Part shown: one piece after another, positions 1 to 8,580 of the stretch
Layout of the letters: each line of letters opens with the position of its first letter
Numbering within the stretch: the stretch's first letter is position 1
Source of the DNA: Planctomycetota bacterium
GTDB taxonomy: Bacteria; Planctomycetota; Phycisphaerae; Phycisphaerales; UBA1924
DNA length: 64,000 nt
Direction of reading: 5' to 3'
NCBI GenBank assembly: GCA_018242605.1
Contig: JAFEBP010000007.1
Coordinates: 163,059 to 227,058, forward strand
Notes under the pieces: model-generated
Seen by the model: only the letters and a program-made list of their open reading frames with translations
What the model was told of the DNA's origin: nothing
Databases searched by the model: none
Translations under genes and position numbers: made by a program

Positions 1-497
1 AAGCCTCGCCGAACTGAAGGGGCATTCGGGCACGGTCAACCGCTCCACGTTCAGCCCCGACGGCACGCGAGTCGTCACGGCCTCATTGGATAAGACTGCG
101 CGAGTATGGGACGCGGCGACGGGGGTGAGCCTTACCGAACTCACGGGGCACTCGAACGGCATTAGCTCTGCTACGTTCAGCCCCGACGGCACGCGGATCG
201 TCACAGCATCCTGGGATAACACCGCGCGGGTGTGGGACGCGGCGACGGGGGCAAGCCTCGCCGAACTCAAGGGGCACTCGAGCGGCATTTGCACTGCCGC
301 GTTTAGTCCGGATGGCACGCGGATCGTCACCGCGTCTACTGACACGACTTCGCGAGTGTGGGACGCGACGACGGGGGCGAGCCTTGCCGAACTCAAGGGG
401 CACACAGGGGTGGTCTATTCCGCTGCATTCAGCTCCGATGGCACGCGGATTGTCACAGGGTCTTATGACCGCACCGCTCGGGTGTGGGACAGCGTGC
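1..497 (+). repeat. Exact 126-bp tandem coding repeat (WD40 blades)
   Basis: The TGGGA of the VWD motif recurs at 107, 233, 359 and 485, giving a period of exactly 126 bp with no insertions or deletions. Long stretches such as GCCGAACTCAAGGGGCAC are identical between units. The repeat lies within the WD40 gene. Confidence 0.9.
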
Positions 498-718
498 CTT
501 ACCGTGAGCGATTCCCGGCGATCCAGCGGGCGAGGCGGGCGGCCGCGAAGATGGCCCCGATTGTGCATGAGCGCCTTAAAGCTGGGGATTCGACCGAGAG
601 CCTTCGTTCCGCGATGACCGCCGATGCGACGTTGACACCCGACGAGCGGACGGCGGCCCTCGCGGAACTTCAACGGACGGCCGCTCTACGGCGGGCGGAG
701 GTGAAGCCGGACCGTTGA
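1..718 (+). CDS. WD40-repeat protein, C-terminal part (5' end outside window)
   Basis: The reading frame is already open at base 2 and ends with TGA at 716-718. It encodes WD40 blades of 42 residues carrying the FSPDGTRIVTAS and VWDAATG signatures, so it should form part of a beta-propeller for protein-protein contacts. About five blades are visible, the first incomplete. After the last blade there is a roughly 70-residue non-repeat tail, charged and probably helical (ending EVKPDR). In planctomycetes such blade arrays usually follow a kinase or other signalling domain, but that part would lie before the window, so no enzymatic function can be assigned. The repeat spacing is exactly 126 bp with very similar bases, which points to recent duplication. 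Confidence 0.85.
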   Translation, partial: SLAELKGHSGTVNRSTFSPDGTRVVTASLDKTARVWDAATGVSLTELTGHSNGISSATFSPDGTRIVTASWDNTARVWDAATGASLAELKGHSSGICTAAFSPDGTRIVTASTDTTSRVWDATTGASLAELKGHTGVVYSAAFSSDGTRIVTGSYDRTARVWDSVPYRERFPAIQRARRAAAKMAPIVHERLKAGDSTESLRSAMTADATLTPDERTAALAELQRTAALRRAEVKPDR

Positions 719-1026
719 GCCCCGCCATCTCAATGGGTGTGCCCGCGTGGCTTCCAATCGCAAACGTAACCACCGCGCGACCTTTATGGATCACGCTGCC
801 ACCGTCCGCAACGATTATCACCCGATCCTAGTGCCCTGGCTGGCCCCAAAGACAGCACGAGTAGCCCAGCGAGGAGCGAGGTCGCTCGAAACTACATTAT
901 CCAGAAAAAGTGTTCGGCAATGGTCCAATGGCAAGAACGCCTCCAGGAACATATGGCAGGTGGGAGCGTTCGAGCTTTGGCCTGAGTTGAGGGACCGCGG
1001 CGTTGGGACCTCACACGCTCCGCCGC
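719..1026. other. Gene-free interval
   Basis: No convincing coding region, RNA or repeat is seen. The short open frames here lack a ribosome site and any recognisable domain. Confidence 0.5.
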
Positions 1027-1461
1027 TCAGCGCGTGATCGTTACTTGCGTATCCCAAGAAGAGGTGTACGGGCGGCCGCCGGTCACGGCGGTCAAGATGA
1101 TGTACCTCTCGCCGTTGTTCGGGACCGTGAAGTACAGGTTCGCGTAGCCGTTCGCATCGGTAGCGGCACTGCCGAAGGGGCGGGCGCCGTAGAGGTTGGA
1201 GCGGATGTGGAACGCCACCAGAACGTTGGCGATCGACGCGCCGTTGCCGTTGTCGGCCTTAAGGCGGATGCGCCAGATGACCTGGCGACCTCGCGGCCCG
1301 GCCGGCTCGGTAATGGAAACGATTTTGGTGTTGGGAACCGGAGAGGCCTCCGCCGTGCTTCACACCGCCGGCACGCCAGCCGCGGCGGCAATGCCCGCGA
1401 CGGGGCTGAGAATCGTGGGAATCGGGAGAGCCGTGGTGAGGATTGAGCGAAAACGATTCAG
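1027..1461 (-). pseudogene. Broken secreted protein with Ig-like (Big-type) C-terminal domain
   Basis: On the minus strand a frame ending at 1027 reads as a plausible bacterial Ig-like domain (KADNGNGASIANVLVAFH, then DANGYANLYFTVP, then TVTGG-like strands, ending QVTITR). Going upstream, the same frame meets a TGA at 1360-1362 and then continues as a signal-peptide-like stretch (LNRFRSILTTALPIPTILSP...AGVPAV) preceded by AAAGGAG. The simplest reading is one small secreted protein interrupted by a nonsense mutation; a GTG at 1216-1218 would give only a 63-residue fragment. The ligand is unknown. A sequencing error at 1360-1362 would give the same picture. Confidence 0.45.
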
Positions 1462-1772
1462 GGGACAAAACTCCTTTGTGCACCGTCGCGGCCGCTTACA
1501 GAACGATGAAACGCTCAACGGTCAGGATGCCGTGGTCGGGTGCATGTGACAAACAACGTGGCGTAAAAGGGGGAGCGTCCCTCAAGCGAAGACGAAAATC
1601 GAGAAGGATGGATGGCAGCGTCAGAGTGCGCTGGGCCAAGCAAGCCTCCATGCCGTAATGAAGAGCTGATCCTTGGGGCTGGTCGCGCCCTTTCCGCCAT
1701 GTCTCCTGTCGAGCCTGAGATACCCGCGTCGGCGATCCACGGACCTGACGGCTCTCATCTCAAGGAAATCCC
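1462..1772. other. Gene-free interval
   Basis: No gene, RNA or repeat could be supported in this stretch between two decayed secreted-protein genes. Confidence 0.5.
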
Positions 1773-2212
1773 ATGACAAGTAACTCACTGGTGTCCTCTG
1801 CGAAAAGCGGGCTAATCGGGATGGTGCTAGCCTGCGTCGGGAGAGTGTTCGTGGTAAGCTCCCACGCGCAGGGCCAGGTGGCCTTCACGTACAACAACCA
1901 GCACATCGAGAAAATCGCGGTCAAAGGCATCAACATCCTGACCGGCGGCGGGGTGTACGGGATCGGGTCCTTTTCGGGCTCGGATACGCCTGAAACCAAA
2001 AATGGCACCATCGGAGGGGCCAACGGGTACATGTCGAATGGCGGTCCTCCCTGTGCACTGTGGTTCGGGCCCGTCGGGACTTCTCACGCCTCTTCACCTA
2101 CCAGGACTTCGTACTCGACTTCACGGCCCCCGCGTGGCTGCCGCTCGAGTTTCGAACGTACCACGCGAACGCGGTCAGTTATGTATGGCAGGATGGTGTC
2201 ACGGTTCAATAG
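1773..2212 (+). pseudogene. Frameshifted small secreted protein
   Basis: An ATG at 1773 opens a frame with a signal-peptide-like start (GLIGMVLACVGRVFVVSSHAQG) followed by protein-like sequence with YNNQHIEKIAVKGINILTGG and YGIGSFSGSDTPETKNG. Near 2075 the protein-like signal jumps to another frame, which continues as DFSRLFTYQDFVLDFTAPAW, then LEFRTYHANAVSYVWQDG, and stops with TAG at 2210-2212. The two halves make one coherent protein of about 146 residues if one frame correction is allowed. No domain family is recognised. It may be a true decayed gene or an assembly error. Confidence 0.55.
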
Positions 2213-2526
2213 ACCACCGTTCGCGCTCACCGCATATCCCTTCTGATGACCACCAACCAATCGTCCCTTGATCAGGCGGTTGGTTATGGTTCTGTGGATG
2301 TCTTTAACCGAGTAGGCCGGCGCATGGCTTCGTACGATTGATGCATGGACACCGAAATTTACTTGCGTCTATCGAATAAAGGGTTGGGCGTCCAGTTGCA
2401 GGTAGTTCCCTGGAAAGGCGGCACATGTCGGCTCATTCTCCCGCTCGGCATTCCAATCCGGTGATTCACAGAAGAGGATCCACAGGTGCGACCGAGGTTC
2501 CCCTCGCCGAGGGCGCGACTCGCGCC

Positions 2527-5097
2527 ATGGGTGTGATCATGTTCGCGTTCGCGGCGATCATGCTCGTTCTCCTGACCGTCCGCTCCTCACCCGCCCAATG
2601 CCCCCCCGGCTGGTTGCCCGGGGATGGTTTTCCGGGGCTCGATGGCTATGTGATCACTAGCACCGTGTGGGACGCCGACGGCGCAGGGCCCGGAGCGCCG
2701 CTTCTGGTGGTCGGTGGGTGGTTCAGACTCCCGGGAGAGGCCGAGGATGTGAGGGTGGCTTCGTGGAACGGCACCTCCTGGGCCCCACTTGGAATCGTCG
2801 AGGGCGGCACGGTGTATGCGCTCGCAGCTATGCCCAACGGGCGTAATGGCACCGATCTTGTCGCCGCGGGCTACTTCACCCGCGCGGGAGGGATCGCGGC
2901 CAACAACATCGCCCGCTGGGACGGCGCCAACTGGACGGCCCTTGGCTCGGGCTTGAACGACTCCGTCCTCTCGCTGGCGGTACGCTCGAACGGGGACCTC
3001 GTCGCCGGCGGCGTCTTCACCAGAGCGGGCAACCTGCCCGCCAGCCGGATCGCCCGCTGGAACGGCTCCGAGTGGTCGCCGTTCGGCTCGGGCATCGGTA
3101 ACACCGTGACCGCGCTCGCCTTCATGCCCAACGGCGACCTGATCGCGGGAGGCAACTTCAGCACGGCCGGAAACGTCGCGGCCGCCAATATCGCTCGCTG
3201 GAACGGCTCCCAATGGTCGCCCCTGGGATCAGGATTGAACGGCATCGCGGAGGCGCTCGCGGCTCTCCCTGACGGTGACCTGATCGCGGCAGGTCAGTTT
3301 ACGACCGCCGGAAGTGTTCCGGCCAGCAGGATCGCGCGGTGGAACGGTTCCGAGTGGTCGCCACTGGGGGATGGAACCGACGGCATGGTCTCAGGTTTGC
3401 AGGTGCTTTCCAACGGCGACCTGGCCGCGGTGGGCTGGTTCTCGAATGCCGGGGATGTACCCGCACAAGGTATCGCACTCTGGGACGGTGAGGAATGGTC
3501 CGCCCTTGGAACCGGTATCTCCGGCGGCGGCGTCTCTCTCACCGAAATTCCTGATGGCGACTTCGTCGTGTCCGGCCGCTTCTACTCCGCGGGCGAACTG
3601 CCGGCCGTCAATGTGGCCCGCTGGAACGGATCCGCGTGGCTGCCCTTCGAGGTCGGCATGAGTGGACCGGTGAGATGTCTCACGTCGCTTCCGAATGGGG
3701 ACCTGATCGTGGGTGGGTCGTTTGGCGGTGTCCCCGGGGTGATCGCCGCGGGCATTGCCAGTTGGGACGGGGAAGCGTGGTCCGCTCTTGGAACGGGGCT
3801 GAACGGCACCGTGTATGAAGTGGTCCCGCTCCCGAATGGCGACCTTGTGGCGGGCGGGAACTTTCTGACCGTTGGAGGGACCATCGACACAGAGCCGACG
3901 GAAGTGAACCGAATCGCCCGTTGGGACGGAGCGGAGTGGCATCCGCTCGGGACGGGATTGAACGACGCAGTTGTCTCGCTCGCTGTCCTGCCCAACGGCG
4001 ATCTGATCGCTGGCGGTAACTTCAGTTTCGCGGGAGACCAGCCGGTGAATCAGATCGCCCGCTGGAATGGATCTGAGTGGTCGCCCATCGGTGATGGGCC
4101 GACGGGCTCGGTGTGGGCGCTCCAGGTTTTGCCCAACGAGCGAGGCGGGAGTGACATCATCGCGGGAGGGTTTCGCTCCTTCAGCGAGAATGAGCCCTCG
4201 GTCGGGGTCGCCCGCTGGGACGGCGAACACTGGTCCGCGATGGGCACCGGGGTCGATGGGTATGTCGAGGCCTTTACAGTGCTGCCCAACGGCGATCTGG
4301 TGGCGGGCGGGCTCTTTCAGATGGCGGGGGACATCGTGGTCAACAACATCGCCCGCTGGGACGGCACAGCGTGGTTGCCGCTTGCCCAGGGTGTGAACGG
4401 CACGATCTTCGAACTCGCAGTCCTGCCCGACGGTGACCTGGTCGCGGCGGGCACCTTCACCACTGCCTCGGGCGTTCCGGCCAACAAAGTGGCCCGTTGG
4501 AATGGAAGTGAGTGGTCCGCCCTCGGAAGCGGGACCAACGGCGAGGTGCAGGCGCTTGCCATTCTGCCTGGTACCGAGGGTGGCAGCAGAGTCGTTGTCG
4601 GCGGAGTCTTCACCACGGCCGGCGGCGAGGTATCCGTGTATCTTGCCAACTACTCAGTCGGTGACCCGGGCCCGGCGATCTCCGCCCAGCCCCAGGATGT
4701 CGCCGGTTGTCCCTCTCGCCCGGCGAACTTCTCGGTGGTAGCGGCGGGCGCAGGCACGTTGTCGTACCAATGGCGCCGGGATAGCGTGGCGATCGACCTC
4801 GACGAGCATCCCTCGGCCGCGACCCCGACGCTCACGCTTTCGAGCGTCGCCGCGAGCGACTCGGGTGCGTACGACTGCATCGTCAGCAACACTTGTGGCA
4901 GCATGATCAGCGACGCCGCGGAGCTCACTGTCTGCGTTGGCAACTTCGACTGCTTCGGAGGCGTGGACGCGTCGGACGTAGGCACCTTCTTCAGCGCATG
5001 GGAGCACGCCGATGGGTCGGCCGACGTGAACGGTGACGGCGGGATTGACGGATCGGATGTCGAGCACTTCTTCACTCGTTGGCAGGGCGGTTGCTGA
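2527..5097 (+). CDS. Large secreted repeat protein with Ig-like domain and dockerin-like C-terminus
   Basis: I place the start at ATG 2527, directly before a clean signal peptide (MGVIMFAFAAIMLVLLTVRS, then SPAQ); an upstream in-frame ATG at 2425 would add 34 polar residues before it. The mature protein has more than a dozen repeats of about 40 residues with the pattern ARWNGSEWSPLGSG, a variable turn, LPNGDLIAGGNF, then AG and NNIARW, likely forming beta-propeller or other beta-rich structure. Near the end comes an Ig-like domain (YQWRRD ... SGAYDCIVSNTCG), then a dockerin-like duplicated DVNGDG/ASDVGTFF segment ending in GC. Such tails are common in Phycisphaerae surface proteins. It is probably exported; its ligand is unknown. 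Confidence 0.85.
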   Translation: MGVIMFAFAAIMLVLLTVRSSPAQCPPGWLPGDGFPGLDGYVITSTVWDADGAGPGAPLLVVGGWFRLPGEAEDVRVASWNGTSWAPLGIVEGGTVYALAAMPNGRNGTDLVAAGYFTRAGGIAANNIARWDGANWTALGSGLNDSVLSLAVRSNGDLVAGGVFTRAGNLPASRIARWNGSEWSPFGSGIGNTVTALAFMPNGDLIAGGNFSTAGNVAAANIARWNGSQWSPLGSGLNGIAEALAALPDGDLIAAGQFTTAGSVPASRIARWNGSEWSPLGDGTDGMVSGLQVLSNGDLAAVGWFSNAGDVPAQGIALWDGEEWSALGTGISGGGVSLTEIPDGDFVVSGRFYSAGELPAVNVARWNGSAWLPFEVGMSGPVRCLTSLPNGDLIVGGSFGGVPGVIAAGIASWDGEAWSALGTGLNGTVYEVVPLPNGDLVAGGNFLTVGGTIDTEPTEVNRIARWDGAEWHPLGTGLNDAVVSLAVLPNGDLIAGGNFSFAGDQPVNQIARWNGSEWSPIGDGPTGSVWALQVLPNERGGSDIIAGGFRSFSENEPSVGVARWDGEHWSAMGTGVDGYVEAFTVLPNGDLVAGGLFQMAGDIVVNNIARWDGTAWLPLAQGVNGTIFELAVLPDGDLVAAGTFTTASGVPANKVARWNGSEWSALGSGTNGEVQALAILPGTEGGSRVVVGGVFTTAGGEVSVYLANYSVGDPGPAISAQPQDVAGCPSRPANFSVVAAGAGTLSYQWRRDSVAIDLDEHPSAATPTLTLSSVAASDSGAYDCIVSNTCGSMISDAAELTVCVGNFDCFGGVDASDVGTFFSAWEHADGSADVNGDGGIDGSDVEHFFTRWQGGC

Positions 5098-5886
5098 TCA
5101 GTCGAGTTTCCAGAATTAGTAAGGCTCTCGCCTTCGTTGAGATGAGTGTTGACTCTTCAATTAGGCGAGTTCGTTGAGGTGACCGGTGCATTAGCTCGAA
5201 CTCGCGTCCGCGGCCTGTCGGCTGAGGTTCGAGTGCTGGGTCGGCGCGAGACTAGGAGCTTGGTCATTACCGAAGTCACATAGCGACACTACCGCGAAGT
5301 TCCGCGCTTTCAGGCAATCGCAAATGACCACTCTCGCATCTCTGCGAGCTTGCTGCGATATTTGGAATTCAAGGAGTTTTCAGGTGCTTTCAGTGATCCG
5401 CGCGAGGCATGATAGCGGAAATGGTCACAGACTGAGGCGTTCGGCCACGTATCCCGCTTCGAGCGGAGATCATGGGGAGACAGCCAGGGTCTTGGCGACG
5501 CTGCGGTGCCTGAGACCGGAAGTCGACTCAAGGAAGCGCACGACGGCTTCGATGCGGGTGATGCGGCGGCCGTCGCAAACTCTGTGCTAGCCGGTTCTCA
5601 AGGGAAGCGTGCTTACCGCCGACGCGGCGGGATAAATCGCAATTCCGGCATCCGCTAGAATGGGAAGCAGCGCGTAACCGGGCTCATGAAGCACCGAAGT
5701 TCTCTCCCGGAACCACTCAGTGACCCGTTGAAACCAATCCGGTATATACCGTTTTGCTTTCCAAAATACTGCAAAACCACGTGAAATCACGCGACGGTAG
5801 AAGACCACTTGCAAAACTCGCGCGAGCTGGTAAAATGTATCAAAATCGGGGCGTTTTTCGCCGTTTCTGCGATAGGCCGGACTTGG
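5098..5886. other. Gene-poor interval, possible mobile-element remnant
   Basis: Nearly 800 bases without a convincing gene, more AT-rich towards its right end than the flanks. A 12-bp perfect palindrome CGGTATATACCG lies at 5740-5751. A minus-strand frame across 5590-5800 reads somewhat protein-like but has no start or recognised domain. It ends at the tRNA-Gly fragment. Confidence 0.4.
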
Positions 5887-5930
5887 CTTCCAAGCTGTAC
5901 GTCGAGGGTTCGAATCCCTTCGCCCGCTTT
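5887..5930 (+). tRNA. 3' half of tRNA-Gly(TCC), truncated; probable attachment-site scar
   Basis: The stretch begins with a canonical anticodon loop CTTCCAA (anticodon TCC), then GCTGT as the 3' anticodon-stem strand. It continues with a T-arm in which GAGGG and CCCTT flank the TTCGAAT loop, then the acceptor strand CGCCCGC and a T. No matching 5' half is present: upstream sequence gives neither a D-arm nor the expected GCGGGCG acceptor strand, and the 5' anticodon-stem strand does not pair. It is therefore not a functional tRNA but a 3' fragment, as left at one end of an element integrated into a tRNA gene. If so, the intact copy should lie left of the window on the same strand. Confidence 0.6.
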
Positions 5931-6067
5931 CGCGTGATTCGAGTCCAGCGCATTGCTGGGCCAATCCACTCGGCGCGAGAGACCGGCTTTGGACGCGCGT
6001 TCGGACCCGAGCTTGGTTGGTTTTTGGCGCCCGGAGCGATCGACGCCCTTTCCACATCTTTCGAAGT

Positions 6068-6817
6068 TCATTTGGTGCCGGTGTATTCCGAGAACACGCC
6101 AAGCGGCACGTGGCGCCGGACATCCTTGAATCCCGCCGCGGTGAGGGCTTGCGTCACCGCTTCGGGACGCACACACTGATCGATGGTGTCCCAGTAGTAC
6201 CGCCAAAGTTCGCTCGTTCGCTTCGAACGGCAGCCGACGCGGCAGAAGATCCCGGCGATGGTCCGCATGTACGCGCCCAACAGCGTGCGGCCGATGCGAG
6301 ATTCAGGTGCGGTAATCTCCAGGATGCAGACGCGTCCGCCGGGCTTGAGCACGCGGTGAAACTCCCTGAACGCGATCACCAAGTCCTCCACGTGGCGGAG
6401 GGCGTAGCCCATGGACACGAAATCAAACGCGCCGTCGGAGTCGGGGATTGATTCCGCGGTGCCGACACGGGCGTCGATCTTGATGCGGTCGCTCGCGAAC
6501 TTGAGCATCCCAGCGCTTGGATCGATGCCAACGACGCGGCCGGTTCCTCCAAGAATCCGCACCGCTTCCCGTGCTACCAAACCCGTGCCGCAGGCGACAT
6601 CGGCCACTGCCATTCCCGAGCTCAGGCCGGATCGTTTCAGCGCCTCGCGCCGGTACCAGCGCCCACTGCCCAGAGCCAGCCAGCTCTCGACCCGGTCGTA
6701 ATCCTGCGCTGTATCGTCGAAGATGTTCTTGAGCCAGTCTCGCTTCTCGAGCCCGTCGCGGTAGCGATCGGTGAATATCGGATGAGGGGGCGCGGCGTTG
6801 GTGGGATTGGCGCCCAT
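6068..6817 (-). CDS. UbiE/COQ5-like SAM-dependent methyltransferase
   Basis: A class I methyltransferase of about 249 residues. The SAM-binding motif I VACGTGL is at residues 74-80, followed by GIDPSAGML, the GYALRHVEDL segment typical of the UbiE family, and LKPGGRVCILE. I chose ATG 6817 (MGANPTNAA) because the 13 extra residues from an upstream start at 6856 are not conserved-looking. It is divergent from the ACP gene and borders the aryl-polyene-like cluster, so it may methylate the aromatic head group, as methyltransferases do in some aryl-polyene pathways. A role in quinone methylation is the alternative, since motif content alone does not separate the two. Confidence 0.8.
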   Translation of the reverse strand: MGANPTNAAPPHPIFTDRYRDGLEKRDWLKNIFDDTAQDYDRVESWLALGSGRWYRREALKRSGLSSGMAVADVACGTGLVAREAVRILGGTGRVVGIDPSAGMLKFASDRIKIDARVGTAESIPDSDGAFDFVSMGYALRHVEDLVIAFREFHRVLKPGGRVCILEITAPESRIGRTLLGAYMRTIAGIFCRVGCRSKRTSELWRYYWDTIDQCVRPEAVTQALTAAGFKDVRRHVPLGVFSEYTGTK

Positions 6818-6966
6818 TGGCGAGTGCAGGATACTCCGATCCCGGTGACATGACAAGGGAAAGCAAGCCTATCTCCGGCTGGGAGAGTGATGCATCTGAC
6901 GGCATCTCCCAAGCCGAACGCCTGACCCTGGCGGCGCCGGCGGGCATGAACCCTGTCAGGCTGTGC

Positions 6967-6972
6967 TACACT
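6967..6972 (+). promoter_or_regulatory. Possible extended -10 element for the biosynthetic operon
   Basis: TGCTACACT matches an extended -10 (TGnTAnnnT) about 40 bases before the ACP start in the divergent gap 6818-7011. No good -35 hexamer is seen at the expected distance, so this is only a weak candidate. Confidence 0.3.
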
Positions 6973-7011
6973 CGGCCCAATACCTGTGAACCGTGAGGAA
7001 ACCGAGCAGAC

Positions 7012-7275
7012 ATGTCCGCGACCGCAGAAACATTGCTCCGAGTGAAATCCGTGCTTCGGAACAGCCTGAAGCTTGACGAATCAGCCCTGCTGGCGGATGA
7101 AATGCCGCTGGTTGGAGGCGAGTACGACCTGGATTCGCTGGACATCCTGCTCGTGATCACGAACATCGAGAAGGAGTTCGGCGTTCGGATCAGCGAAGGC
7201 ACGATGGATCGCAAGGCGTTCGCGACGACCCGAACGCTGGCGGATTTTGTTCAGCAACTAGGACCAACCAAGTGA
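7012..7275 (+). CDS. Acyl carrier protein
   Basis: An 87-residue acidic protein with the phosphopantetheine attachment site DLDSLD, serine 42, followed by the helix ILLVITNIEKEFGVRI. It should carry the aryl starter and the growing polyene chain as thioesters. A GAGGAAAC ribosome site precedes the ATG. Its TGA at 7273-7275 overlaps the GTG start of the dehydratase gene, indicating translational coupling. It is the only ACP in the cluster. Confidence 0.9.
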   Translation: MSATAETLLRVKSVLRNSLKLDESALLADEMPLVGGEYDLDSLDILLVITNIEKEFGVRISEGTMDRKAFATTRTLADFVQQLGPTK

Positions 7276-7712
7276 GCGGCTTGCCGGAACTCCGCGACGT
7301 GCTCGCGGCGCTCCCCCATGCGGAGCCGTTCCGCTTTGTGAGCGAGCTCACCGCGCTCGAACCGCTCAGGAACGGGAACGGCGTTTGGAACGTTTCTGGA
7401 CGAGAGGCGTTCTTTGCGGGGCACTTTCCCGGCGAGCCGATCGTGCCGGGAGTGCTGATCGCGGAATCGCTCGCGCAGTTGTGCGGGCTGGTCGTGTTCG
7501 GGGGCGCGGGCACAACCGGCGTTCCGGGCAAGCCGGCGCGGCTCGCGCAGATCGATGTCAAGATTCTCGCGGCGGTCCGGCCCCCGGCCCGTCTTGAGTT
7601 GGCCGCGAAGCTCGTCAGAGACCTGGGGCAGTTGGTGATGTTCGAGGTGAACGCTTCTGTTGGAGGAGTGCAGGCGGCCGAAGGCCGGATCGTTCTTGCC
7701 AAGGTATCGTGA
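7272..7712 (+). CDS. FabZ-like 3-hydroxyacyl-ACP dehydratase (hotdog fold)
   Basis: 146 residues, a normal length for FabZ. It has the family signature FAGHFPGEPIVPGVLIAE, with catalytic histidine 51 and glutamate 65. It should remove water from 3-hydroxyacyl-ACP, creating the conjugated double bonds of a polyene without later enoyl reduction. GTG start at 7272, inside a 4-base GTGA overlap with the ACP stop. Only this one dehydratase is seen, whereas characterised aryl-polyene clusters often carry two. Confidence 0.85.
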   Translation: MSGLPELRDVLAALPHAEPFRFVSELTALEPLRNGNGVWNVSGREAFFAGHFPGEPIVPGVLIAESLAQLCGLVVFGGAGTTGVPGKPARLAQIDVKILAAVRPPARLELAAKLVRDLGQLVMFEVNASVGGVQAAEGRIVLAKVS

Positions 7713-7740
7713 GACCGGGACCCGAACAGCGGAGGATCAC

Positions 7741-8511
7741 ATGCGGCGCCACACACAGATCGCGGCAAGGCTCGGCCTGGGCGTGAGCATGCTCTTTGGC
7801 CTGGGAGGGGCCCGGCAGCCTGAAACACCCGGCGAGACAGACGGTTCCTCAACCAAGTCGCCGGCTGAGACGAGGAGCAAGGACGCTCTGACGAAGGAGT
7901 TCGCCGAAAGACTCGCCGCGCTGGACGCGAAAATGGCGAAGATCGCTGATCTTCGCGCCGACTTCGAACAGACCAAGCAGACAGCGATGCTCAAGAAGCC
8001 GCTCGTATCGAGCGGATCGCTAGTGTGCAAAGGAGAGGCAGTGCTGTGGCGAACCGTGAGCCCTCGCAAGAGCGACATGCTCGTCAAGGATGCAAAGGTG
8101 ACGGTGTACTACCCGCAGGACAAGCTGGCGGAAGAATACCCCATGGGTTCGCGGTTCCGGGACGCAGCGGGCGGCCCGCTGCCGCGGCTGTCGAAACTCA
8201 CAGAGAACTTCGACTTCACGGAGATCGACGCGAAGGAGTTCGGTGAAGAGTCCGGTTCTGAGGGGCACCGGATTGCGGTGAAACTCACGCCGAAGACGGA
8301 CGAGTTGAAGAAACACGTGGAGTCGGTACGGGTGCTGATCGATGAACGCGTGCCTTGCGCGGATCGCATTGTCATCACCGATCCAGAAGGAGAGCGTACG
8401 CAGATCCGGTTCACGGCTGTTCGCATCAATACCGGCGTGAAGGACTCGGAGCTTGAACTGAAAATGCCGAAAGACACCAAGATCAGCACTCCAACGCAGA
8501 GCCCGAAATAG
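7741..8511 (+). CDS. LolA-like periplasmic carrier protein
   Basis: A 256-residue exported protein. I place the start at ATG 7741, preceded by GGAGG five bases upstream; 27 residues reached by reading further upstream are spurious. The N-terminus (MRRHTQIAARLGLGVSMLFG) resembles a signal peptide. The mature part has LolA features: KMAKIADLRADFEQTKQ, a strand LVSSGSLVCKGEAVLWRT, then a hydrophobic-strand array with VYYP and LSKLTENFD. LolA family members carry lipidated cargo across the periplasm, and LolA homologues are standard in aryl-polyene clusters. Here it probably serves the polyene lipid together with the lipoprotein and MMPL exporter downstream. Confidence 0.75.
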   Translation: MRRHTQIAARLGLGVSMLFGLGGARQPETPGETDGSSTKSPAETRSKDALTKEFAERLAALDAKMAKIADLRADFEQTKQTAMLKKPLVSSGSLVCKGEAVLWRTVSPRKSDMLVKDAKVTVYYPQDKLAEEYPMGSRFRDAAGGPLPRLSKLTENFDFTEIDAKEFGEESGSEGHRIAVKLTPKTDELKKHVESVRVLIDERVPCADRIVITDPEGERTQIRFTAVRINTGVKDSELELKMPKDTKISTPTQSPK

Positions 8512-8580
8512 GCCGACCCGGTGGGCGCGTAGCGCCCGCGCGGTTGGACTCGCTTGGTCGGTGTTCGTATCATCGCGTCG

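Noticed and set aside
1..497. Diversity-generating retroelement target
   Set aside because: The WD40 repeats look hypervariable but no reverse transcriptase or template repeat is present in the window.
747..1037. A 96-codon plus-strand frame after the WD40 gene
   Set aside because: No ribosome site, no domain and atypical composition.
5587..6123. Minus-strand protein reading through the tRNA fragment
   Set aside because: Its GFEPSTYSLEA/GIRTLDVQLGS-like stretches are translations of the tRNA-Gly sequence, a common annotation artefact.
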